From Phallusia mammillata (taxonomy: Eukaryota > Chordata > Ascidiacea > Phlebobranchia > Ascidiidae), in NCBI GenBank assembly GCA_003260075.1, contig QLIY01000090.1, positions 52,482-116,481 of the forward strand: a stretch of 64,000 nt of DNA, in the 5' to 3' direction. A program made the translations under genes and the position numbers. The notes beneath the pieces were generated by a model that saw nothing but the letters and a program-made list of their open reading frames with translations, did not search any database and was not told the origin of the DNA. Position 1 is the stretch's first letter. Every line of letters starts with the position of its first letter. This document shows positions 48,478 to 58,839 of this stretch, one piece after another.

Positions 48478-48658
48478 CAGTGGTGGGATTCAGCCGGTTC
48501 GCACCGGTTCTATGGAATCGTCTCACGACATTTTATGAGATCAGCGTACCGGTTAGCATTACTGGTTACTTTCACTGGATTTTTGTAACAGAACCGGCTG
48601 AAAAAAATATGACTTTTGTTATAGAACTGGCTGACAAAAAATTTAAAACCCGCTACTG
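48478..48658. mobile_element. hAT MITE, CAGTGGTGGGATTCA family
   Basis: 181 bp; left end cagtggtgggattcagccgg, right end decayed to aaacccgctactg. Flanks tttgtatt (48470-48477) and cttgtatt (48659-48666) are a target duplication with one mismatch. Colinear with the copy at 7206. Confidence 0.85.
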
Positions 48659-48666
48659 CTTGTATT

Positions 48667-51199
48667 TGTGTAGTTCACAATTACTCATGTATAAAACGTA
48701 AAAAAAATAATAAACCACCGTACAAGGTCGCTTTATAGCGAAAAGTGGGAAAGTGAACCATTGTACCGCAATTTATGAAATTAGTAAAAGTCAAGTAAAT
48801 TTACACCCAGCTGTCAAAGGCATATAATGAAGATGCCATCAATGAAAAAATTTGTGAGTTTTTGTAGCATTTTGTGTCTTTATAATCTGGCGTGGGTTTC
48901 AGCATTTTTATTTTTATTAGTAAACGACAAAAAAACTGTTGGATTGTCAAATTACTATACTGAAATTAAATGTGACGTTTAAAGAAAAACACCAATAAAA
49001 AGCGTTTTTCCGTGCCTATTGTGGTTTTGTAGGCGTGCGGATTGGTAATTTCAATCAGAAAACGAGATCAAATATGAGATCCTCAGAAAATCTGCACTGA
49101 ACGATGTTGTTTTGTTTGACAATACCAAAAGAACATACATCAAAAGAAACATACTGTTTAGTGAATTTTCTGCAGCTACTTGCGGTTTCATAAGCTAACA
49201 TGGGTTTCGACTTGTAATCAGAGAAAAATCGTCGTAGAATGTTTACTCAAATATCTTACATGCAGAAACATCAGATATACGCTATCAGCGCGTTCATCTG
49301 AAGTCGTGAGTGCGGCAAAGTGGCCAACATGCAGCATCAAGAAGTTTAAAATCTCTTGATCCATGGCTAAGCTATATTCAAGTGTCGTTGGCGGATGAAT
49401 TAAAGCCGACTTAATGCGTAGGTCAAAAGGACGCCGTGCTACAAAACTGATCGCGTTGCCGTGACAACGACTCTGCTTACGTAGGTTGACGAGTCGCAAA
49501 CTGCTCAAGGGAGATTTCATTGGCGGATGACTTTGGACAAGTCCATGCTTAATATTTTTTACCTCCTTTAGTCTAACCTTTTTTAACTTTTAACAAAGTG
49601 TTCTTAAAAATGTTATATATTTCCCTGAATCCCAAAATTTTGTTTAATTTTTATACTGGAACAATGTGCTTCCTAATTTTTTGTAGGATGCATCTACGTA
49701 TTACACCTTAACACAAATCATAACAACAAACTGTAAACAAATCTTTACAATACCTTGTTAATTGTATCAATTTGAATCAATTGGAAAGTTGTATCAAATG
49801 GTACAGTAGATGACTTATTGTAAATAGCAATTGAAAACTACGTTTGGAACGGCCAAACTTGTTTCGCTTTTGATGTCTGTCTTCATGTCATAAAACCACG
49901 ACAACGAAGTTGAATGTCATCTTGTAATCACAAAATGACGCATCAAGGCGTGGCGATGTTTTATTTGAGGGGAAGGGGTCATAAAAATAATATTGCGGCT
50001 TATTAAAGTTGTTTGTTATTGGCCTATTTCCATCACTTTGTTCATTTTGTTTTTTACATTTTGTTTTTCCATCAAAACCTTTTCATCATAATTCATACAT
50101 AAACACCAATTGTTCATCCTTCAATGTGCATATTTGATTTGTTAAAAGAAGGCATTATCAGAACCTTATTCAAATAGAATTTATTTCTTCCAACTCTTCG
50201 TCCAGCAACGTATAGTGATTATACTTTTAGGCTTACATGGCGAATCTAATCTTTTAAATAGAGTTTGCGAAAGTGGTGGTTTTAACCGACGTACGTGTTC
50301 GTAATTTTATTTTATTGTGTTTTGTACCACGTGTTATCCTGGTAAGAAACAGTCAGTTGGTGTCAATGCATCAAACTTTGGCAGATATTAGGCGTAAATC
50401 AATTTTTATTGTTTCTGCCTTTCAATGCTCTACCCAAAAAAAGCAAGTTAATAAAATGTACATCACCAAAATTAGGCACATACAATTTTGCTAAAAACAA
50501 AAAAAATGGGTATTGTTGGATTTTTCTTTAATAAATTGCTGAAGTTTTGGTAAACGTGTTTTGTGTAAAACCTCCACGTTTTATTTTAATTTAATGGACA
50601 TTTTTTATTTCTGATTGAAATATGTCGAGGCATAGTGACTAGTTACTTTTCACGTAACCACTTTTTGGTAAAAATACCGTGCCCTTTACCAGAATATATC
50701 AGTATTTTGGCCAAATCTATTCTCACGACTATTATCGGAATATAGTTGCACGTGAACTTTTTATCTTTTTGACATTTAATTGCAAGCATCCGAAATTAAA
50801 TAGAACGCTGAACCAATCAAGGAACTGTATTTAGTAGCGAGTGAATCGCAAGCCGCTATTTAAAGCGCAGAGTAGCTAAATATAACGGTGTACTTCACCT
50901 GCCTGTTAGTTAAAGCGGACAGTGCGTTTCAATTCGACTCGTCTCGTTTCAACTTTCCGGTCAAAACCTAGAGGAAAGTTTGGGCTGCTGTGACGTAGTG
51001 CGGTCGCATTCCAATCGAGTCAAGCAGTGATTAAGCAACAAATCTTTCCAGGAAGTTGGTGCGTAATTGTAATGCAGTTTTTTTTTCCAGTGCAGAATAT
51101 TGCATTTGAGGTTTTCAATTTTTTTTAAATTGTTGTATAATTAATAATATAACAGTGATTAGTGATTATTAAAACGCCCGCAATTAAAAAAATTTCTTA
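48667..51199. promoter_or_regulatory. Intergenic; promoter-like block at about 50820-51060
   Basis: After plain AT-rich DNA, 50820-51060 becomes CpG-richer and contains tatttaaagcgc (TATA-like, about 50860) and gtgacgtag. It resembles a core promoter but no downstream exon could be identified before the hAT insertion at 51208. Frames at 49218-49520 (-) and 50273-50494 (+) are unsupported. Confidence 0.25.
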
Positions 51200-51207
51200 A
51201 TTTAGAC

Positions 51208-51589
51208 CAGAGTTGCAAGCGGGCCCGAAATCTGAGCCCGAACCCGGCCCGAACCCGAAAGTATAAGCCCGAAGCCCGGCCCGAACCCGAAACGTTTTTG
51301 TGAAGCCCGTTTAGGCCCGAAATTGTGATTGACAGGTCTATCCACGAAAGCCTTGCAACAAAGTATGAGCAAGAAAAAAAGAGAAAAGACAACAGACACA
51401 ATGAACAATAGTAGACAATGGGGTAAACAATACGTTTTAGACCAGGGTGGGCATTAGGTCAAAGCCAGAGAATTGTTACTAAAAAATGGCGGAAACGGAA
51501 CGTAAAGTCAGGCCCGTTTTGAGCCCGTTTTCTGACAAATACCTAAGCCCGAACCCGGCCCGAAAAGCCCGGCCCGACTTGCAACTCTG
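51208..51589. mobile_element. hAT-like element with CAGAGTTGCAAG ends, perfect target duplication
   Basis: 382 bp. Termini cagagttgcaagcgggcc and ggcccgacttgcaactctg are inverted repeats. The 8-bp duplication atttagac is perfect (51200-51207 and 51590-51597). The interior carries many gcccgaacccgg phrases near both ends. Related decayed copies: 52073-52435, 20584-20632, 9753-9945. Confidence 0.92.
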
Positions 51590-51597
51590 ATTTAGAC

Positions 51598-52065
51598 AAA
51601 CTCTTTGGCAGTTGTACCTCGGTTTAGGCTAATTTTATGCCGGTATTTAGTGTTTTAATATGTTCCGTAGGTATTTTTTAAATGATAAGTTACTACACAG
51701 TGGAAATAAGGTTTAATAAATTGTTAAATGATTATTACTGTTATGGAACACTAAATCGGACATGAATAGTGCCCATTTAAAAGTAAAATACCCAGAACCT
51801 TTCATTGTTGACGAAAACATCGACAGTTGAAACGTCTGCAAGAAAATATACTCACTATAATACAATGGGTCTTTGGCAGTTTAGTTTTAATCATTGAAAT
51901 AAAAAAGCGCCCACGTGTCTGAGATAATTATATACACACCAAACAGTTTTCAAAAAACCTTGCCTCAACTTGGATTCACGACTTCAAGACCTATATAGTT
52001 TTATATAAGGTCCCTGTAAACAGCTACGAGCCAAAATAAAAAGTACCTATTAGCATGAATTTACA
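51598..52065. other. AT-rich spacer between two related elements
   Basis: Nothing recognised. Confidence 0.5.
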
Positions 52066-52072
52066 CGCCGCA

Positions 52073-52435
52073 CCAGAGATGTTAGCGAAACCTCAAGAAC
52101 CCGGCCCGAACCCATAACATACAAGCCAGAAGCCCAACCCGAACCCGAATCGTTTTTTCAAAGACCGTTTAGGCCCGAAAGTTTGATTAGAAAAAAGTAG
52201 AGATATGCAGAATATAATAAAGAAGACATCACCAATGGACAATACACATTTATAGACAATGACTCAAACAAGACGTTTTAGGGCTGTTGAACATTAGGTA
52301 AAGTCCAGCAACTACATAGAAACTCAGGTAATTTTATTTAAACAAAAATACGGACACAGAATGTGAAGCTATGCCCAAATCAAGCTCGTTTGGTAAAAAA
52401 AACCTAAGCCCGAACACGGCCCGACTTACAACTCT
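52073..52435. mobile_element. Decayed copy of the CAGAGTTGCAAG element
   Basis: Left end cagagatgttagcgaaacc, right end acggcccgacttacaactctg. Internal order (acccggcccgaaccc, cgtttaggcccgaaa, agacaat, ggtaaa, taagcccgaacacgg) matches 51208-51589, same orientation. The open frame 52371-52736 begins in it and is a shadow. Confidence 0.8.
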
Positions 52436-52756
52436 GTCCGCAATGTCCACACAGTTGCATTTAAGTTTGCATGTTGCTGAAGTTAGGGATGAAGTCATCA
52501 AGGAAGCGCCAACGCATCTTGGCAATAGTGGAAAACACCGGGATGTGTTAATGCAAATATGGGGCGCGAAGCCTCCAACGGACACGGAAATTCGGAGCTC
52601 GTTTTTCCGCTTACGTAAAACAGGGAACACCCCTCGCCTTCGTGTTGTAAACAAATGTATTGTCCGATCACACTGCTTTGTATATCAGGATCAATATGTT
52701 AAAATCGGAATACTGATTTATCATATAAAGAGGTGAATTTATTACGAGAATAAAAA
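52436..52756. other. Short spacer with open frames on both strands
   Basis: The minus frame 52334-52654 and plus frame 52371-52736 overlap completely and match no family. They are probably chance in a moderately GC-rich patch. Confidence 0.35.
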
Positions 52757-53165
52757 CGGACTTTTGGTTAGTGTTGTAATCCATATTTATATTATATTTA
52801 CATATTCCAAAATTCCGTAAGCACAAAACGGCTTCTAAAACAAAAAAAGTCGTTTTGGGAAACATTTTTAGTGTCAAAGTTGAAATAATGGATGCTGATC
52901 GTTATTGGATAAAAGCCCCAAAACAAAATTAAAAACGGAACTTTGATTGATGTTGCAATCCATATTTATTTGTATATATTCCCATATCCCCAAATTCCGT
53001 AAGCACAAAACGGCTTCCTAAATAAAAAAGGTAGTTTTTGAAACATTTTTTAGTGTCAAAGCTGAAAAAATAAATACTGATCGTTATTGGATGAAAGCCG
53101 AAAAAGAGAATTAAAAAACGAGTCTTTGCTGGTTAGTGTTGTATTTCATATTTAATTGTGTTTAC
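52757..53165. repeat. About 180-bp tandem repeat, 2.25 units
   Basis: Units start at 52757, 52936 and 53119 (the third is partial). Each contains ccatatttat, aattccgtaagcacaaaacg, agtgtcaaag and ctgatcgttattggat. A dispersed copy of the second half lies at 54214-54330. Confidence 0.85.
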
Positions 53166-54213
53166 GCTTTGATTCGATGTGTATACGATGTGTAAAACTA
53201 TAGTTTTCGGTCATTGCTGTTTAATCCAATGTGTTCAAATGTTTCATTTTAAGCACTAGATTTTATACCACACAAACTAATGCATTTTGTCAACTAATTT
53301 TCTCAATGTTCGTGATTCGTACTGTTTGTGATAGATTTTAAAATCGTCCAAATCAAATAAAGGTGGAAACCTTATACGTTTCGCAAACAAGCGGCAAAAG
53401 ACCTCACCAGAAAAACAAACCCTTAATACGGGCTTCCAGCATTCAAGGGTTTGAGGAATGGCAGAAAAACAATTGAGCGCATAAGTAAAGTTCGCCAGGT
53501 CAGACCTGAGGCCAGCGCACGATTGTGGCTGAAGGTGGTTCCCCTATCGTCAGGTCGTGTGGCTATTATCCTCTATATCTCCGATTGCAGGTCTACCCGC
53601 GTGCGCCATTTTGGCTCTTCTTCCAATTTGCGATTTGCTCCTAATCGCCAACTTTTGCCACTTGGAGCATCAGAGAGATAAGAAGACTAGAGAAAGGTGA
53701 ACGAAGGTTGTATTTGTTGCGACATTATAGTTACGCAACTATTTGCTCTTACTCGGTCATTGTGTTTTTTGCTTTCTGTTCGCTTCGACATTCCGTCATG
53801 AATGCGGTTTGGCGAAACAACGACAAGACAATTCGATGACGCACGTCGACTGTTACGTCATTGACGCCTATTGTTGTCGAAAAGTGGGACTGTTTACGTG
53901 TTTTTGCTCAAAGCATTTGCACAGTTTGGTTTCGTGGTCAAAATACATATAAGCAAGAGGTAGCATAAACTGGTAAAATGTACAATCAATATGTGAAACC
54001 AATTCAGTAATGCAATTTTATACAACAAACTAAAAAAGGCTACGTAATTGAAAAATCCCACTTTCGTATTGCAATAAACAACATAGGATGTCATTTGTTT
54101 CATTTTTAATCTGGGCCCCATTGTTTTTAAATGCCATACCTAGTTTAAGCCTTCAATTTTACCAGCTCATGCGCTTGCGAGAACGTTGTGTATTATGATC
54201 ACTATAGCTCAAT
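53166..54213. other. Intergenic, nothing recognised
   Basis: A moderately CpG-rich patch near 53450-53700 and 53810-53880 has short frames without family match. Confidence 0.4.
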
Positions 54214-54330
54214 GCCCAATTTCGAAAGCACAAACAGGCTTCTTGACAAAAAAATAGAAACATTTTTTAGTATCAAAGCTGAAAAAAATAATCCTGATCG
54301 TTATTGGATAAGGGTCGAAAAAGAACTCTA
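54214..54330. repeat. Dispersed copy of the 180-bp repeat
   Basis: gcccaatttcgaaagcacaa ... agtatcaaagctgaaaaaaa ... ctgatcgttattggataagg matches the second half of the units at 52757-53118, about 1.1 kb from the array. Confidence 0.75.
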
Positions 54331-54441
54331 AAGAAGTATATAGTAGCAATACTTTAGAAAACCATTGCAGTTATAAGCTCACAAGAAAATCTAAGCTAAA
54401 CATATAAATAAAGTTCAGCTTAAACAGTAATTTAATTAGAC

Positions 54442-54628
54442 CAGTGGTTCTTAACCCTTTTCCCTGCTGCACCCCTTTCAAATCACCAACCAATTTTCGC
54501 ACCCCCCTGGGTTTTTGAATTTATATAGAATAGACCTAACCAACCTTAACGATTCAGTATCCCCGCAACCCCTAGGAACAGTTCTCGTACCTCTTGGGGG
54601 TGCGTGCACCCCTGGTTACGAACCCCTG
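54442..54628. mobile_element. hAT MITE (CAGTGGTTCTTAACC ends)
   Basis: Left end cagtggttcttaaccctttt, right end ggttacgaacccctg. Flanks aattagac (54434-54441) and gattagac (54629-54636) form an 8-bp duplication with one mismatch. Same family as the outer element at 28140, opposite orientation. Confidence 0.88.
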
Positions 54629-54636
54629 GATTAGAC

Positions 54637-56201
54637 CAATACGAAATTGCTCACAATGGACAACAAATGTTGCCTACATATAGAAAGCTTGTTGTGCATG
54701 CTCAGCAGACCGCTAAAAAATCATACTGGTTATTGCCCATTGTGAATAACTCGTATAGCTCACAGTGGTTTAGTGTACTCAGGGAGTTTGTGTGTTAGAC
54801 CCGACATACGAAAAATCTATGGAAAAATCACAGATGTCAACTTAATGTTACCTCGGTCGCACCGGGGTTGAACCACCACCGCAAACAGGCCGAATCGTAT
54901 CACGTCTAGAAGAGTCACGTTTTTTTCCGCAACCTACTGGAAATAATCGCCGAACGTGCTGGAATCTGTACAGCCAATTACTTACCCGACCATGACGGCA
55001 ACACGAAGGTGGCTTCTCATCCTGTACGAAAGCTTTTTTATTTTTTATCGTCCGTCGGTCAAGTTTTCCGACGGTGTCTGTTTACGTCGGCCGAGGAACA
55101 AATTTTGTTGCGTAAACGACCGGTTGTGTACATGACGTGGCGCAATGCGATTGGGAGAAGGACCGTTCCGCATTTTTTTCTTGTCAACATAAATACTGCT
55201 CGACGTGACACGGAATGTAATTGAATGTAAACTTTTGACGTTTCAACTGCGTAATATGGAAACACTTTTTAAATTAATAAAATTGGTCAATGTAAAAAAA
55301 ATTGAAAATATTTCGCCGACATGACACCGTCAGCTGATATAAAACAGTGATTGACTTCAACAAGACGTAACAAAAACTAAGCAACTGTGCTAAACGGATG
55401 GGAAAGGCCATACTACTTGATCTTTCACCTAGTTGATGCTCTCATTTCTAGAAAAAAGATTTGTTATTTCTGTAGGTGTGCCCATTAACAAATGTCAATC
55501 AAAATCACATTTTCAAGTTTTAGACATACATACACAGTCAGAATTTTATCTGCAGTACATATCGTGTGCCGTCAAATCTTTTTAATCCAATAGTGTAAAT
55601 TAAAACACAATTTGTTTAGTGATATCTAAGCATCAATCAGACGTAAATACACAGCCAGAATTATAACTTTGTCCCCTTGACAGTTGACAAAAGTTATCAC
55701 ATAACACCCGTCGATGACAACAAAATAATTTAGAAAGCCCGATGAAGTACGGTATTGTTTTTTAAAATATTGTATTTTTTATTTATATTTTAAATAAATC
55801 TACATCTCACGAGCTTTAACGAAGTTTCAGTTTTTTGTCACAAAAATGTCAATATAACGTTTGAGGAGAAACCAACGAGCCCGTAAACATGAAGCGCAAG
55901 AAAATAAACAAATGCTTTTCATCGAACCAAAAATAAACACGCGCAACAAAAGTTTCACAATAGTTCCTCAATAGCGGCATCTTGTGGCGATCTATCACGT
56001 GCTATTTAACAGCAAAATGTCGCCAGAGAAGCTAAAAAGAAAGCGAGAGCTTCGGCAAATTGTCTCAGGCCCACACATTCACAAATTATATTCACACGAG
56101 CGAACGAAATGGGTTTAATACTGAAATTTATGATAAATTCGTTTGAGTTGCTCATTCAGCAAAACATTGCAACGTTTTGTCATTTTTTAGTTTTTTTGTT
56201 A
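54637..56201. other. Intergenic; tRNA-like SINE relic on the minus strand near 54835-54895
   Basis: On the minus strand ggttcaacccc (54853-54863) matches a Pol III B box, preceded by gattcggcctgtttgcggtgg. No A box was confirmed. A CpG-rich patch follows to about 55220 with unsupported frames. The rest is AT-rich without features. Confidence 0.3.
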
Positions 56202-56209
56202 ATTTAAAT

Positions 56210-56508
56210 CAGGGGTGGGCAACCTTTGTTACTGTGGGGCCAAAAACAAAAGCCAAAATTAGCTCGCGGGCCGCACCTGTGTATAACACAAGGTGATTTT
56301 ACTTCGTTGCTTACCAAATATGCTTAACTACAAGTATAATTCGCATTTGATTCTAGCCACATATTGCCAGGTCGCAAAAAATAGTATCGGCGCATTAATC
56401 TGCTCAAAAATATATAACAGTTGGACTCGTTTGCCAGTACATTTCAAATTCAAGCGTCACCGCGGACCGCACAACCTTGAATCAAGGGCCGCAGGTTGCC
56501 CACCCATG
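56210..56508. mobile_element. hAT MITE (CAGGGGTGGGCAACC ends), copy 2
   Basis: 299 bp; ends caggggtgggcaaccttt and gcaggttgcccacccatg. The target duplication atttaaat is perfect (56202-56209 and 56509-56516). Interior is the reverse complement of the copy at 45086. Confidence 0.92.
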
Positions 56509-56516
56509 ATTTAAAT

Positions 56517-58817
56517 AGTTGTTTTTTTCTGTTCGACAAAAGAAAATTTTCAAGTTGGATTTGCTTCATTTTATCCTAGGTTGGCGGGCCTGAATGCTCA
56601 CAATGATTCCGCCGTCGAGTTGCCCATTATATTGCAGGTCAGTTGCAATCACGCCTTGTTTGTGTATTTACTCAAAACATGTGAAAATGAGTTTAATTGA
56701 TAGATGGATAGCAAACATGTTGAGTTTATTTCATAAAATCCAACTGTTTTTGTGATGATAATCATACTTCACTGTATATTGTATGTTAGAAAATCGATAA
56801 TTCGGCAAAGTTTTTCGCAGACATTTGGTAGCGTTAGTCAATTGTCATTTGATGACTGAGAGTTAATAAATATTGCAAAGATATTTTTTATCTCTATTTG
56901 CACAATTTTGATGTAGCCTCTGTCTCTGGTTCATTTGTTATCGCCCAGGATTTAACTGATCTTACCATTGTCGCGGTACAGCGCCATTGTAAGAAGTAGG
57001 AGGAATTATAAATGCATCCCTTGATACATATTTACTTTTTGGGTGGTGCCTAAGTTCAGCTTAACGCCCGCGCAATTTTAAACATTCATACATTCAAAAG
57101 TGTTCTTGCATGTCCAAATTTCAAGTTTACTATGCAAACCTATGCTTTACTTCACGAGTTAATGCTCAACACCGAATCTAAATAAAGAAGATTGTCACGA
57201 AATATAGACTTACTGTTGATAATATTGTTTGCAAAACGTTTTCGCAAAGAGCCAAAAAGTTGGAAAAGGTTGGAAACCCAGCTTCACATAGGTATAAAAA
57301 AAATATCATTTAGTCCCAGTACCGAAGTTCAGGGCTTCGGAACAAAACTATATCGCTTGCCCTAACTGTAGGCCTATAGCCTACATAACTATTGTCTTGC
57401 ATATATTACCTATTAAACTTACTAATATCTCAAACCAGAAAATAAGTGTTTTAAATTGATTTTACTGTGTCTTCTCATGTTTGAGCTCTTGTTAGGAGTT
57501 TAGCCTACCAAAAAGTTTGTGTTGTAGCTTAAAACTTTTAAAACCCAAAGATTGTGGTCTTTCCCGAGTGAACAACAACAACATGAGTGCATGTACAAAT
57601 TGGTTCACAAAAATTTGTGTAATTGGCAGTAATAAGTTGCCATGTATGTATGATTTTACATGCAACACGTTTTTAATGCAATTTCGTCTCATAACATACT
57701 TTGATTACAAATGTCCTTTAAATCACAGGATCAGTTCTGAAGGGTGCCCGTAAAAAGAGTGTTAAAAACACCCAACTAAGATATATTTTTACTGTATTGG
57801 GTGGTTAGTAGGGACTATTCCACAGTTAATTTAAAGGACCTACTTTGCAAGTGTTTTTAAGCTTTTTATAGTAAGGAATATTCTGAAGTGAATTTACAGA
57901 CCTATTTTAGGGATTGACATGGACCTCAAAATAAAGACAACTAAAAAATTATTTGTTTTATACGAAACGAAACAAACGTTTTTGAACAAATCTTTGCATT
58001 CATACGAGCTATGACATATTACATGCTATATCTTTTTGCCAGAAACAATCTGTTCCAGCAACTCCTTGTTCGTAGAAAATACTTCAGGCATCGCACGGCA
58101 CTTCTTGGTTTACTTTTACTTGTAGCAGGGATTTGACTAGTAATTGTTGAAAATAAGAAATCAAGTCAAAAACAAGAACATTTCTTAGAAATAAGGACAC
58201 GAATTTTCGTAAGACATTGCCCTTAAAAATAGGACATACCTTAGAAATAAGGACGGTATGGCAACTCTGCCTATTTTGCGTTTTTAAGCAACAGATTTTT
58301 GTGGTAGGTTGAAGGATGAATTGTGACAACCCGGTGACGCCCAAGATTACATCGCCTAAAGGTCGTATCATTTCGGGTTGACACCCTTAGTATCGGCTCC
58401 CAAGCATTTCGCCACTCAGTCATCTCCCTTCCGAATTTACGGTCCATTTCAAGAGTAAACTTCGACGCCCATTGCACAAAAGCTTGGTAAAACTACAACA
58501 AACAGTTAAATGTAGACAGAGCGTTAATGTGCGAAATACCACGACAACTTCATTACCTAAATGGGTGCTGGTATTTATAATTTGCGCGGTAATAGCTGCA
58601 TTCAGTCGCTAAATTTCCGCGCTGAAAGTAGCATCTATGGTTGGTTAAATTATAGCGGTTTATACTAAGAAATAAGTAGGGTAAAAAAACCCAAACTACC
58701 ATACAGCTTGTTTGTAATAAATACAATTTATTGCAGAATAGGCTACGTTTTTTATTACTATTTGTTTGAAAATCACTGTTTTTACTACCAATGCAAATAA
58801 AATGTTACTTGTTTCAG
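56517..58817. other. Intergenic DNA upstream of the secreted-protein gene
   Basis: Mostly AT-rich. Near 58150-58280 the phrase ttagaaataaggac occurs twice within about 60 bp. Frames at 57517-57753 and 58084-58477 match no family. No TATA-driven promoter could be assigned with confidence for the gene starting at 58840. Confidence 0.4.
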
Positions 58818-58839
58818 ATTTTTTTAATCAAACAGAAAA

